The position numbers and the translations under genes were made by a program. The notes beneath the pieces were generated by a model. That model was not told where the DNA came from and did not search any database. It worked only from the letters and a program-made list of their open reading frames with translations. A DNA stretch of 64,000 nucleotides from Polaromonas glacialis (GTDB lineage Bacteria > Pseudomonadota > Gammaproteobacteria > Burkholderiales > Burkholderiaceae_C), in contig NZ_KL448323.1 of the NCBI RefSeq assembly GCF_000709345.1, positions 3,738,808 to 3,802,807 on the forward strand, given 5' to 3'. Positions 28,664 to 38,622 of the stretch are shown piece by piece; within the stretch, counting starts at the first letter, position 1, and each line of letters opens with the position of its first letter.

Positions 28664-29659
28664 ATGGACATGCACTTACCCTGCTGGAAAGCCGCGCTGA
28701 AAGCGATGCTGATGGCCATGGCAATGGCCCTTCCGTGGCAGGGCGCCATCGCGGGCACCCAGTGGGGCGCGGATTATTTTCCGGACATCGTACTGACCAC
28801 GCAGGACGGGGACAAGGTGCGTTTTTACGACGACCTGGTCAAGGGGAAAAACGTCGCGGTCAATGTGATCTACACCAGTTGCAGGGACGAGTGCCCCCTG
28901 GAGACAGCGCGCATGGCAGAACTGCAGCGCCTGCTGGGCGAGCGCATGGGCAGGGACATCTTTTTCCTGTCGATCAGCATCGATCCGGAAAAAGACACGC
29001 CGAAGGTGCTCAAGGCCTATGCGGGCAAGTTCGGTGTGGGTCCCGGCTGGCTGTTCCTGACGGGCAAGAAGCAAGACATCAAGGTGTTGACCCGCAAGCT
29101 CGGCCTGTCGCGCAGCAGCGACGCCTTCAGCAAGGACGGACATGCCAGCAGCCTGATGCTGGGCAACGATCCGGGCGGCCAGTGGATGCGCAACTCGGCC
29201 GTGGACAACCCGCGTTTCCTGGCCGCAACCATGGCGAACTTCTTTGGCTGGAAAGACGTGGTGCCCACGGCCAGCTATGCCCAGGCGCGGCCGCTGGACC
29301 TCGGCAGGGCGCAGTTCACATTTGAAAGCCGCTGCGCTTCGTGCCACACCATTGGCCAGGGGGACCGCATCGGGCCGGACCTGAACCAGGTGACCGTGCG
29401 CCGCAGCCCGGCCTGGGTGGCGCGCTACCTGAAGGAGCCGGAAAAAGTTCTTGCCGAAGGTGACCCGAGCGCCGTGGGGCTGTCCAAGCGCTACCAGCAG
29501 GTCCGCATGCCGAACCTGCGGCTCGGCGATGAGGATGTGGCGGCGCTCATCAGGTACCTGGACCAGCAGGGCAAGCCTGCTGGAACGGCACGGGACACCC
29601 CTGTGCATGGGCAGCATTCGCATGCCCAAACCAGCGAGCCGTTGGCCCAAAAACCATAG
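28664..29659 (+). CDS. SCO1/SenC copper chaperone fused to a C-terminal cytochrome c
   Basis: 331 residues. Signal peptide (ALKAMLMAMAMALPWQGAIA), then an SCO domain with CRDEC near residue 73 and His in KDGHASSLML near 165, then a cytochrome c domain with CASCH near 225 and candidate Met in VRMPNLRLGDED. SCO proteins load or reduce copper; the attached haem could supply or take the electrons. ATG 28664 chosen as the start of the signal peptide. Lies directly downstream of the multicopper oxidase and its small partner. Confidence 0.87.
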   Translation: MDMHLPCWKAALKAMLMAMAMALPWQGAIAGTQWGADYFPDIVLTTQDGDKVRFYDDLVKGKNVAVNVIYTSCRDECPLETARMAELQRLLGERMGRDIFFLSISIDPEKDTPKVLKAYAGKFGVGPGWLFLTGKKQDIKVLTRKLGLSRSSDAFSKDGHASSLMLGNDPGGQWMRNSAVDNPRFLAATMANFFGWKDVVPTASYAQARPLDLGRAQFTFESRCASCHTIGQGDRIGPDLNQVTVRRSPAWVARYLKEPEKVLAEGDPSAVGLSKRYQQVRMPNLRLGDEDVAALIRYLDQQGKPAGTARDTPVHGQHSHAQTSEPLAQKP

Positions 29660-29776
29660 CCCGCCCGTACTTCGCTTTGTCAAATGAATGCGTCAGGAGG
29701 TCTCGACAAAACATGCCATCCCCCGCCCTCAACTGGCCGGACCAGACGGCACCCCGTCCCGCAACGTCTTTGAAAA

Positions 29777-29804
29777 CAACATCAACCGATATCGGTTGAT
29801 GTTG
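29777..29804. promoter_or_regulatory. 28-base perfect palindrome
   Basis: Half-site CAACATCAACCGAT with its exact reverse complement directly after it, axis between 29790 and 29791, no loop and no T-run. It is 112 bases before the ATG at 29917, in the largest gap (257 bases) of the cluster. Looks like a repressor or activator site for the second half of the cluster. Confidence 0.55.
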
Positions 29805-29916
29805 GGCCAGAGTCACCGCACCGCCTGACGAGAACGGGCCGCGCTGGCGAGCAATTCCGTTCCGATCACCAGTATTTTTTGGTTTCTTTTAAGTTTTTAC
29901 TGTGGGAATACACATC

Positions 29917-31770
29917 ATGAAAATCCTCAAACTGAGAACAATCGCTTTTTCAATTGCTGCGGCGCTGTTGGCTCAGGCCTCGCATGCCGTTCTTGAAAGA
30001 ACGGGGCCGATCGACACGGCAAACGGTTTTCCCCGCTGGTACATGGACACCACGGGTTTGACTTTTGAGTTGTGCCTGCCGCTGACGCAGGCCGAACTGG
30101 CAGGCGGGAATTGCCTGCTGCTTCCTGGCGATGCCCCAGCCACGCCCGAGGTATTCCCCGGACAGTTTTTCGATGAGCACTTCTTTTGGCATGCCGGTGC
30201 CGCAATGACGACCGCTAGTGGCGCCAAAGCGCTGTTGGTGCTTGGACTCGAAGCCGCCTTTTCAGCCGATGTCGCCCCAGGAAATCAGATCGCCTTTTCT
30301 CGCATCAGGGCCCGCCTGCTTCCGGTTCCGGTGACGGGAAATTACCGCTTCATTCACCCCTACGGCGAAGAAACGGCTTTTGGCACAGCAGGCGGGCGAA
30401 TCTTTTTTACCGACGATGTGGGCATCGGCGCGCCAGGCGATTTCACGGGCGTAATGAAGGGACGCATCGGCCCTTTCCTGCTCCCATCGCAAACCCCCGG
30501 TGCTGCGGAAATTCCGCCAGTCGCCGGCCCGGTTCCCGGAAAGCGCTACATCGCCGATCCTGCACGGATCGGCCCGGTCACTGGCAGCCCGTTGCCCGAC
30601 TTCCTGGGCAGTGACGGGAAGATGCACAACCACAACACCTTTCGCATCGAGGGGCCTGCGGGGTCAAACCTGGGCGGGATCGGTGTGGATTTCATCGAGA
30701 CCACCGGCTTCAGCCTGATGGGCCGCATCTATACGGAACAGATACCCAGCCTGGTGGTCGCAGAACGTGCCACGTATGCGCGCAGCGGGGGCGATCAGAA
30801 GGTGGACGTCTTTGCGACGGCCTACCGCAGTGCGGGAAGCAGGCTGCCCGGCAGTGTCCGGCCTGCCGGCTTTGCCCCCGTGACCTCATTCTTCAACGAG
30901 CCTTGCGGCACCACCCTGGATGCGGCGGGCAAGTTGCTCGCCTACACCCCGCCGGCATCGAACGCGGTCGAGTCGCCCATGTCGGCCCAGATGAATTCCC
31001 GCTGGGGGCAGTCGCGCATCGCCTCGGGTGTGGTGCTTCCCGATTCCGTGTGCCTCAAGGACAACTCGGGGGTGAACGCCAACGGCCAGCCCACGCCCGC
31101 CTACCATCCGATTCCGCTCAATGACACCGTCAAGGTCACCGATGCCTTGTTCGATCCAATGAACTCGACACTGACCGTCAGGGCGACGTCCAGCGACCAG
31201 GTGGCCCCGCCAACACTGACGGTGGCCGGTTTCAATGCTCCCCTGAATTTTGGCAGTGTCACGATTTCGGGCGTGACTGCCCCGCCGGCCAAAATCCGGG
31301 TCCTTTCGTCCATAGGCGGGACGGGTGAATCCAGTGACGTGCCGACCGGCAACGCCGCCACTCCCCTGATTACGCAGGCGCCTGTGTCCAACTTGCCGCT
31401 CCCGCCCGCTGTCACGCCGCCCCCGCCGCCAGCGCCCCTGCCGGTGGCGGTTGTCCCCAATCCAGCCGAGACCATCGCCGTCACGGCGGCAGATTACGTG
31501 GTCAGCAAGAACCGCTGGAAAGTGGACGGTACCACCAGCGTTGCCACTGCGCACAATCTCACGCTCAAGCTGTCGGGGGTGGTGGGCGGGGTGCCGTGCA
31601 ATGCCAGTGGCCGGGTGATTGGGACGACCACGTCGATTGGCAATGCCTATGCATTCGATTTCCTGAATGCCGTCGGCCCTTTCGATCCACGAAACAACAA
31701 CTGCACGGCAATCAGGGTCGAGTCGGCGCTGGGCAACGTTTCCCCGAACACAACCTTTCGGATTAAGTAA
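29917..31770 (+). CDS. Secreted protein of unknown function with Pro-rich linker
   Basis: 617 residues from ATG 29917. Signal peptide (IAFSIAAALLAQASHA). About 450 residues of a soluble domain with no known motif, then a linker with a run of Pro and Ala (PPAVTPPPPPAPLPV, near residue 490) and a C-terminal beta domain of about 95 residues holding two Cys. The composition suggests a periplasmic or extracellular protein. Followed 38 bases later by the peroxidase gene. The C-terminal part loosely resembles the repeated domain of the last gene of the cluster. Confidence 0.72.
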   Translation: MKILKLRTIAFSIAAALLAQASHAVLERTGPIDTANGFPRWYMDTTGLTFELCLPLTQAELAGGNCLLLPGDAPATPEVFPGQFFDEHFFWHAGAAMTTASGAKALLVLGLEAAFSADVAPGNQIAFSRIRARLLPVPVTGNYRFIHPYGEETAFGTAGGRIFFTDDVGIGAPGDFTGVMKGRIGPFLLPSQTPGAAEIPPVAGPVPGKRYIADPARIGPVTGSPLPDFLGSDGKMHNHNTFRIEGPAGSNLGGIGVDFIETTGFSLMGRIYTEQIPSLVVAERATYARSGGDQKVDVFATAYRSAGSRLPGSVRPAGFAPVTSFFNEPCGTTLDAAGKLLAYTPPASNAVESPMSAQMNSRWGQSRIASGVVLPDSVCLKDNSGVNANGQPTPAYHPIPLNDTVKVTDALFDPMNSTLTVRATSSDQVAPPTLTVAGFNAPLNFGSVTISGVTAPPAKIRVLSSIGGTGESSDVPTGNAATPLITQAPVSNLPLPPAVTPPPPPAPLPVAVVPNPAETIAVTAADYVVSKNRWKVDGTTSVATAHNLTLKLSGVVGGVPCNASGRVIGTTTSIGNAYAFDFLNAVGPFDPRNNNCTAIRVESALGNVSPNTTFRIK

Positions 31771-31808
31771 AAAGCGCAGCCGCTTCATTCATCCATCAGG
31801 GAGACGAC

Positions 31809-33944
31809 ATGACCATCGACCGTCCAGGCGTAATTTCTGCTGCTGGCCATGCAGGCCAGCCGTTACGGCGTGCAGGCGTCTTGACAGAAACATTGGCGCC
31901 GTCGCGTCTGCGGGTCGCCAGGGCACGGCTGAAAACACTGTTTTTACTGACCGGCGCAACGGCCATGCTTTTGTTCGCCATCAGGGCGCCGCATGCCGAC
32001 ACGCCCCTGAACGCCATGGCGCTGAAGACGGTCGCCGTGCCCGGCCCGTCATCGGAAATCCTGGATGAATTCATCGCGGACAAGTCTGCCGCCATCGAGC
32101 TGGGCAAGGCGCTGTTCTGGGACTCCCGGGTGGGCAGCGACAACAAGACCGCCTGCGCCACCTGCCATTTCAGCGCCGGGGCCGACAGCCGTGAAAAAAA
32201 CCAGCTCAGTCCGGGCCTGCTCAGAAGATTTCCAGGCTCGATGGCAATGAATCCCGACCGGACGTTTCAACTGGGCAGCGGCCCCAACCACCAGTTCACA
32301 CAGAGTGAACTCGATTCGGTCAGCAGCGGTGATTTCCCTTTCACCCGATTTTCGACGCTGTCAAGCAATGAACCGGCCGAGCGAACCGACATCAATGACG
32401 TGGCCTCGTCGCAGGGTGTTTTCAATGGCACCTTCGACAAGCTCAACGTCACCAAGAAGGATGCAGCCGCCGATAGCTGCAACTATGGGGCGGACCCGGA
32501 CGGCTTTCATCTGGGAGCGATGGACAGCCGCCGGGTCGAACCGCGCAATACCCCCACCGTGATCAATGCGGTCTTCAATTTCCGGAACTTCTGGGACGGG
32601 CGCGGCAACAACGTGTTCAATGGCGGCGACCCGTTTGGACTGAGGAACCAGAGTGCCCTGGTATGGAAAAAGGAGGCAGGCATCCTTCGCAAGGTCAAGG
32701 TCGCGATTCCCTCGTCATCGCTGGCGTCCCAGGGTTCCGGCCCGCCCCTGTCGGGAACCGAAATGAGCTGCGGCGACCGGACGTTTGTGCATCTGGGACA
32801 AAAGCTGCTGGACCAGAGCATCCTGAGCGGCCAGGAAATCGACCGGGACGACAGCGTGCTTGGAAAATACTCAAAAAACCGCCCCGATTACCGGAATCTG
32901 GTCAAAAAGGCCTTCAGGCAGCCCTACTGGCAGTCGCCCGACATCATCCGTTTCACCCGGGCGGATGCAAAGGAATTCAAGTCCATGGACCTGGTTCCGC
33001 GTCGCGCCTCGCGGCCTGCTGCGCCCCTGGACGAGAAGGTCAGCCAGATGGAGGCCAATTTTTCGCTGTTCTTCTCGCTGGCTTTACAGATGTATCAATC
33101 AACGCTGGTTGCCGATGACAGCCGGTTCGACCAGTACGCCGCAGGCGACACCTCCAGGCTCAACCAGAGCGAGCGCGCAGGCTTTGCCATTTTTCAGGGC
33201 AAGGGGCACTGCATCAATTGCCACGGCGGCGCCGAACTGACCAATGCATCGTTTCGCAACGTCCTCAAGGAAAGACTGGAATCCATGGTCGTGGCCAGCG
33301 GCAAGACCAAGACGTACGACAACGGTTTCTACAACATTGGCGTGCGGCCCACCCTGGACGATATCGGCATCGGCGGCACTGACGGGACGGACGCATCCCT
33401 GCCTTTGTCGGAGAGCATGCTTTTCGCCATGAAAGGCCCCGCCGGCCAGGCAGAAGCGGCCAGCTTGCTCGGCAATGGCTTCAATCCCGGCAAGTATTCC
33501 GTACCCAATGTGGCGGATGTGAATGTGAATGGCGCCTTCAAGACCCCCGGGCTGCGCAATGTCGAGTTGACCGGGCCCTACTTTCACAACGGCGGAAAGG
33601 CCACGCTGATGCAGGTCGTGGATTTCTACAACCGGGGCGCAGACTTCGGCAAAGACAACCGCGAAAACCTCGCGCCCGACATTGAGCCGCTGGGCCTGAG
33701 CGAAAACGAGAAGATCGACCTGGTGCGCTTTCTTCTTACCCTGACGGACGAGCGCGTCCGAATGGAAAAAGCGCCCTTCGACCATCCTTCGCTTTGCCTG
33801 CCCAATGGGCATTCGATGAACGCATCGGCCTCGCCCAACGGTATCAACGCAGCCGATGAAACCATGTGCCTCAAGGAAGTGGGCCGCAAAGGCCGGACCG
33901 CCGGCATTCGCCCGTTCATGAATCTTTCACCGTTTTCTCACTAG
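31809..33944 (+). CDS. Large di-haem cytochrome c peroxidase / MauG-family protein
   Basis: 711 residues, about twice the size of normal bacterial cytochrome c peroxidases. Near residues 38-55 is a hydrophobic export segment (LFLLTGATAMLLFAI). Two haem sites: CATCH near 114 after GKALFWDSRVGSDNKTACAT, and CINCH near 467 followed by GGAELTN. The C-terminal YFHNGGKATLMQVVDFYNRG block is typical of the family. These enzymes reduce H2O2 or use it to oxidise protein side chains. Insertions of more than 300 residues between the haem domains are unusual. Confidence 0.87.
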   Translation: MTIDRPGVISAAGHAGQPLRRAGVLTETLAPSRLRVARARLKTLFLLTGATAMLLFAIRAPHADTPLNAMALKTVAVPGPSSEILDEFIADKSAAIELGKALFWDSRVGSDNKTACATCHFSAGADSREKNQLSPGLLRRFPGSMAMNPDRTFQLGSGPNHQFTQSELDSVSSGDFPFTRFSTLSSNEPAERTDINDVASSQGVFNGTFDKLNVTKKDAAADSCNYGADPDGFHLGAMDSRRVEPRNTPTVINAVFNFRNFWDGRGNNVFNGGDPFGLRNQSALVWKKEAGILRKVKVAIPSSSLASQGSGPPLSGTEMSCGDRTFVHLGQKLLDQSILSGQEIDRDDSVLGKYSKNRPDYRNLVKKAFRQPYWQSPDIIRFTRADAKEFKSMDLVPRRASRPAAPLDEKVSQMEANFSLFFSLALQMYQSTLVADDSRFDQYAAGDTSRLNQSERAGFAIFQGKGHCINCHGGAELTNASFRNVLKERLESMVVASGKTKTYDNGFYNIGVRPTLDDIGIGGTDGTDASLPLSESMLFAMKGPAGQAEAASLLGNGFNPGKYSVPNVADVNVNGAFKTPGLRNVELTGPYFHNGGKATLMQVVDFYNRGADFGKDNRENLAPDIEPLGLSENEKIDLVRFLLTLTDERVRMEKAPFDHPSLCLPNGHSMNASASPNGINAADETMCLKEVGRKGRTAGIRPFMNLSPFSH

Positions 33945-34002
33945 GACTTTCGCAGACCCGGTACCTCGGCGGCTTGTCATGACCACACGCAAAGGAAACG
34001 CC

Positions 34003-35714
34003 ATGATTGATTTTTTGACGAAAATTTCTCAAGCCCGGCCAGGACTTGTCACTAGCCGCCGGGCGGCGTCTTGCGCCCTGGCAGGGCTTGCCACCAGCAT
34101 GGCGTCCTCGTATCGGGCGCGGCATCGGCGCAGAACATCGACAATCCGCCGCTCCTGCCGCAAGACATCACCGTCTTTCCGGAGCGCGATTTCACGTCGA
34201 TCAGCGGGTTTGCGCCGAACGCGACCTGCTCGTGCAGCTCCGGCGGGGCGGGGTGGTCAGCGATGCCGTGGGACGCACCGATGCGACCGGCTTTCTGGAG
34301 GTGAACCACCCGGGCGGCGTGTGCTGGAGGACCGTCACGCCCGACATCGTCCCGGCCGACGTGGTGCGGGTCACCTACCGCGATACCGCCAACAACCGCT
34401 TGAATGTGCCGACGGTGGTCATCGGTTCGGGTGCGGCGGCCACGACGCAGAACGTCACGGCAACGCAAGCCTTCGATGCCGGAAACGGCACCGTGGTGAT
34501 CAAGGGCAAAGCCCAGCTGGCCAATGGCAACCGCATTGCGCTGGACCGGCTCGAAGTCAGGATCGTCAATCCTGAATTCATAGGCGCGCCGGGCAGCCGC
34601 ATCGGAAAGCGCGACATTCGCGCCGACAGCGCTGGCGGGCGCGTGGACGGTACCAACGGCAACCCGATCCCCGGGACCCGCGGCACGCTCGCCTATGACG
34701 GCACCGCCACCACGTTCACCGCCGTTTTCAGCGGCCTCAATGCAGATGAACGCCTGCTGGTGGTCGAAGGACAAACGCGCGTCATGGGATGGCAGCAGAC
34801 CACGGCGGCAGGCGACCGGCTCGGCATGACCATCTACGAGGTCGGCGAGTCCGGAGGTCCCGGCCTCGGCGGTTGCCCGCCCGGGCCCAATGGCGTGGTG
34901 CTTCCGAGGGCTCCGAGTGCGCCCGTCTTCTACCAGCCGGCGTCTTTGCTGGACGCTGCCAATCCGGCCAATCAGCCGTCCCTCCAGGCTGTCACCGTAT
35001 TTCCGGAGCGTGATTTCATCTCGATCGAAGGCTTTGCGGCAGGAACCGACCTGCAGGTCGTCGTGCGCCGGGGCAATTCCGCCGCCCCGGTCGTCGGCAC
35101 GGCCCGGGGGCATCGTCGGCAGGGGCGGCCTGTTTGAAGTCAACCACCCCGGCGGTGTCTGCTGGACCGGACAGACGCCGAACATTGTTCCCGGTGACAT
35201 GGTCGATGTGTTCAAGGTGGTGGACATGGGGTTTTTCGCCGGGCAGACACAGCGCGTGATGGACGCCCGGATCACCCGGACCGCGTTTGCCACGGCCGCC
35301 GGCGAGGTACGGATCAATGGAACCGCCGTAGACGCCAGTGGCGCGCCCCTTGCCCTGGGATTGATGGAGCAGCGCAGCATCAATCCGGACCTGAACAACA
35401 CCCGCATCGGTCGCCGCGACATTCGCGCAGACACCACCGGCGGGCGGGTGGAAAACATCCCTGGCGCTACCGGCAGGCTGCTTCGCACGGGCGATGCCAT
35501 CACCAGCAATGAGTGGCGGGCGGTCTACACCGGCCTGAACGCGACCGAGCAGCAACTGGCGTTGGCTGGAGAAAGCCGCGCAATGGCCTGGCTTTCCACC
35601 AACGGCAACGGGGACCGGTTCGGCATGACGATTTTCGAGGCTGGCGCGGTCGGTGGCCCGGGCATGAGCGGCTGTCCGGCGGCGGGCAATGCGTCAATCG
35701 CGATTCTTCCTTGA
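34003..35714 (+). pseudogene. Two-repeat secreted protein with three apparent frameshifts
   Basis: Two copies of a roughly 270-residue unit are readable, each beginning TVFPERDF and containing EVNHPGGVCW, then RRDIRADxxGGRV and a final GM-TI-E-GGPG-GCP. Reading frames change at about 34095-34110 (after the signal-peptide start), at 34225 (GCGACCTG, one base short) and at 35107 (run of five G, one base long). Frame after the second and third cancels out. Either the gene is dead or these are sequencing errors. Function unknown; each unit has one Cys in HPGGVCW. It ends 14 bases from the thiL stop. Confidence 0.7.
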
Positions 35715-35728
35715 TCGCTTCTGCGGAC

Positions 35729-36715
35729 TCAGGCGAAGTGGTCGAACGATTGGTACGGATTGGAAACGGCCCGGCCCTGGCCGTCAACCAGTCGCAGGCC
35801 GCGCTCGCTGTCAATCCGGCCGATGCGGGTGACCTGCGTTCCCGACTGAAGCGCGGCAGCCTGTACCACCTCGCGGGCTGACACCGGCGCGGTGAAGGCG
35901 AGTTCATAGTCGTCGCCGCCCGAGAGCACGCATTCCAGCTGTTTTTCCAAGGAAATAAGGCCATCTGCGCAAGATGGGTGGGCGCAAGAAGCTATTAAAT
36001 CAATAGCAATCGAGGTGTCCAGCGTGGCGCCTACGCCCGACGCCTTCAGGATATGCCGCAGGTCGCCGAGCAGGCCGTCGCTGAGGTCCAGCGCCGCCGA
36101 GGCCACGCCGCGCAGCGCCTGGCCCAGCGCAACGCGCGGCGTCGGCTGCTCCAGCCGCTGCCGCGCTTGCGCCAGCAAGTCGGCTGGCAGTTTGACGCTG
36201 CCGCGCAGCGCGTCGAGCGCCAGCCGGGCATCGCCCAGCGTGCCGCTGACATACACGTCGTCGCCGGCGCGCGCGCCCGAGCGCAGCAGCGCCTGGCTTT
36301 TTCCACGGACCACCGGTACTTCGCCAAACACGGTGATGCAGATGTTCAGCGGCCCTTGCGTGGTGTCGCCGCCGACCAGTTCGCAGCCGTGGGCGTCGGC
36401 CAGCGCCAGCAGGCCGCGTGAAAATGCTTCCAGCCAGGCGTCATCGGCGCGGGGCAGCGCCAGCGCCAGCGTGAAGGCCAGCGGCGTGGCGCCGCACGCG
36501 GCCAGGTCGCTCAGGTTGACTGCCAGCGCCTTGTGGCCGAGCGCAAAAGGGTCGGCATCGGCAAAGAAATGCCGGCCCTCGACCAGCATGTCGCTGGAAA
36601 TCGCCAGCTGCGTTCCCGGCGCGGGCTGGAGCAGCGCGCAGTCGTCGCCCACGCCCAGCGCGGCGCGGCGCGTGGGGCGCGTGAAGTAGCGCGCAATCAA
36701 GTCAAATTCACCCAT
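35729..36715 (-). CDS. thiL: Thiamine-monophosphate kinase
   Basis: 328 residues. It phosphorylates thiamine monophosphate to the diphosphate. Family blocks: GVGDDCALL near residue 22, ISSDMLVEGRHFF, KALAVNLSDLAACGATP, GGDTTQGPLNI, and ALDLSDGLLGDLRHI. ATG 36715 is chosen because homologues begin MGEFDLIxRYF. An AATAGC repeat is inserted in frame near residue 240. The gene lies far from its usual followers pgpA and pncC. Confidence 0.95.
   Translation of the reverse strand: MGEFDLIARYFTRPTRRAALGVGDDCALLQPAPGTQLAISSDMLVEGRHFFADADPFALGHKALAVNLSDLAACGATPLAFTLALALPRADDAWLEAFSRGLLALADAHGCELVGGDTTQGPLNICITVFGEVPVVRGKSQALLRSGARAGDDVYVSGTLGDARLALDALRGSVKLPADLLAQARQRLEQPTPRVALGQALRGVASAALDLSDGLLGDLRHILKASGVGATLDTSIAIDLIASCAHPSCADGLISLEKQLECVLSGGDDYELAFTAPVSAREVVQAAALQSGTQVTRIGRIDSERGLRLVDGQGRAVSNPYQSFDHFA
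35959..36007 (-). repeat. AATAGC-type repeat inside thiL
   Basis: GCTATT-gattt-AATAGC on the minus strand (36007-35991), followed by TTCTTGCGC and, downstream, TTGCGCAGATGGCC. Translated in frame near the C-terminal third of ThiL. Confidence 0.7.
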
Positions 36716-36940
36716 GGCGGCAAGCATACAGGGCAAGCTTGTCCGCAGGGCGTGGCACGTTTCAACACACAAGGTCCCTTCATCGCACTTTTTGTATTGG
36801 TTTTCTTGTCAATAACCCTAATTTTTGAAACATTTGATACATTTCTATGAACTACTTACATTCGAATAAATTTTCAGAAATAAAGTAATTTTCAAAATCC
36901 ATCAAATATTCATACAACCGCTGCAGCTACATCACCAGAC

Positions 36941-37636
36941 ATGACCATTTACAGACGAACACCGGCAGGCACTGCCGCTGCACTCAATCCCCGGTCAACG
37001 CTGCCGCGCAAGATGCGAACTTTGCTGATCGCCATTGATGGGCAAACCGGCGAAAGCACCTATGCCAGCGGCCTGTCGTCTTTTGGCGATGTACCGATGC
37101 TGTTGCATTCGTTGATGGATGCCGGCTTGCTGGAGCTTGCATCGGCTGCACAAACTCCCGGCGCGGACCAGTCCAACCGGCCGTCCGGCATAGCGGACGC
37201 CAGATTTTCCGGGAGCGACGCCGAAGCGTTCCGCAACGAATCAAATGGCCTGGCCACTGCTGGTGCCCTGGCCCGGTTGAACAATGCTTTTCGCCCCCCG
37301 AAGGCGCAAGCGCCCATCTCCGAAAACATGGACATGTCCGGGTGGGCCGGTCTGCAGCAGACCCTGGCTCCAGGCGACCGGCCATTGTTCAGCCCTGCTG
37401 GCCTCGTGCCCACGACAGCCCAGCACCAGCTGCGAAAAGTGATTTCGCTGATGAGCGATTTTGTGATGACGCACCTGCCAGAGCAATGCCTGGCGGTTGT
37501 GCTGGCGCTCGAAGATATCAAGTCGATCGAACACGCCATCGCCAGCCTTCAGGGCTACGAAGCACTGATTTCACCTGTCGGCGAGCCTGCCCGCATGCAT
37601 CTTGCCGAGCTGCGCATAGCGCTCGCCACCCCTTAG
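36941..37636 (+). CDS. Protein of unknown function next to a BLUF photoreceptor gene
   Basis: 231 residues, soluble, with a variable low-complexity middle. No family recognised. ATG 36941. The 225-base upstream gap is AT-rich. It ends 64 bases before the BLUF gene and shares its direction, so the two may be co-transcribed. Confidence 0.6.
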   Translation: MTIYRRTPAGTAAALNPRSTLPRKMRTLLIAIDGQTGESTYASGLSSFGDVPMLLHSLMDAGLLELASAAQTPGADQSNRPSGIADARFSGSDAEAFRNESNGLATAGALARLNNAFRPPKAQAPISENMDMSGWAGLQQTLAPGDRPLFSPAGLVPTTAQHQLRKVISLMSDFVMTHLPEQCLAVVLALEDIKSIEHAIASLQGYEALISPVGEPARMHLAELRIALATP

Positions 37637-37700
37637 CTCTGCGCTGCCCTGCGCGGCCTTGACCTGATTTTCAATTTCACAGCCCAAGAGGAACATTTCA

Positions 37701-38237
37701 ATGTTGATTCGCCTTATCTATGTCAGTACATCGCAGGACGGCGTGGACCTCGACGAGTTCAAGCGTATTTTGTTGCAAGCGCAAGCCAACAATGAACGCC
37801 ACGACCTGACCGGCATGCTGGCCTTCAACAGCAAGATTTTTCTGCAGGCGCTGGAAGGCGATCGTGACCAGGTCAATGACCTCTATAACCGCATCGCGCG
37901 AGACCCGCGGCATCGTGCTGTCACCATACTCAGCTGCAAGGAAATCCAGGAGCGCCACTGGTTCAACTGGTCGATGGGTTTTGCCGCGCCGAATGCCGAC
38001 AACCGGGCGTTGTTCTTGAAATACTCGCAGAAAAGCGCCTTCAACCCCTACGCAATGGGCTGTGATGCGGCTGAAAAAATGCTGATGGAACTGGCTAACA
38101 CCACCATTGCCATGACCCAGCCGCAGTCCCAGGCATCAGGAAGCGCTGCGGGTGCGCCGCTGGCGGCACCCGCGCCTCAGCCGCCCCTGTCCTCAGCTGC
38201 CAGCACCGGCATCTTTGCCCGCTTCCTGAAGAAATGA
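37701..38237 (+). CDS. BLUF-domain blue-light sensor
   Basis: 178 residues. BLUF domain at residues 1-95 binds FAD: Tyr7 (LIYVS), Asn31 (ANNERHDLTGML), Gln49 (FLQALEG) and Trp90/Met92 (FNWSMGF) are all present, so the photochemistry should work. The tail is Ala/Pro/Gln-rich and ends in a basic GIFARFLKK; no output enzyme is fused, so it acts through a partner. AGAGGAA precedes the ATG. Confidence 0.93.
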   Translation: MLIRLIYVSTSQDGVDLDEFKRILLQAQANNERHDLTGMLAFNSKIFLQALEGDRDQVNDLYNRIARDPRHRAVTILSCKEIQERHWFNWSMGFAAPNADNRALFLKYSQKSAFNPYAMGCDAAEKMLMELANTTIAMTQPQSQASGSAAGAPLAAPAPQPPLSSAASTGIFARFLKK

Positions 38238-38368
38238 CCCTGACAAGGACCTGGCGCCTGCGGGGGCAGACACCTCGCCCCAGTTTATTTTGGGATGCAG
38301 TGAAGAGACGATGCCGCCGCGCAGACTTTACTGTCTGGACTGCGGGCGGTATCCTGGGAAAACTCGGC

Positions 38369-38440
38369 GCTGCGCCGCTTTATTGGATGTGACCCAGACC
38401 GCCGCGAAACCGCTCGGCCGCCCGCCGGGATGTCTTGCGC
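38369..38440 (+). repeat. Fragment of the ybdK 3' end
   Basis: 38400-38422 is identical over 23 bases to 44355-44377 (the last codons of ybdK), with weaker similarity on both sides (38374-38440 versus 44331-44395). Same orientation as ybdK. Part of the 385-base gap 38238-38622. Confidence 0.75.
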
Positions 38441-38470
38441 TCAACGAGCGCACGGGCATCGCCCACGCCG

Positions 38471-38529
38471 TGTGAGGCATGTGAAGCAGCGCGCGATCAA
38501 GTCAAATTTACCCATGGCAGCAAACATGT
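38471..38529 (-). repeat. Fragment of the thiL 5' end
   Basis: 38471-38529 matches 36671-36729 at about 85 percent (my count) with no gaps; it includes the thiL start and codes MGKFDLIAR, like MGEFDLIAR of the real gene. Same orientation. It lies directly after the ybdK fragment. Confidence 0.8.
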
Positions 38530-38622
38530 CGTGCGTATTGCCAGAGTTTTGAGTAATTTCTTTGCCAAGCCAGTGAGCAGGCCTGCAGGCGGCGCAGGCC
38601 AGTTCAACCCGCCTGCCAGGCA

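Noticed and set aside
34003..35714. Programmed frameshifting in the two-repeat protein
   Set aside because: Three separate changes without slippery heptamers or a downstream structure that I can see; decay or sequence error is simpler.
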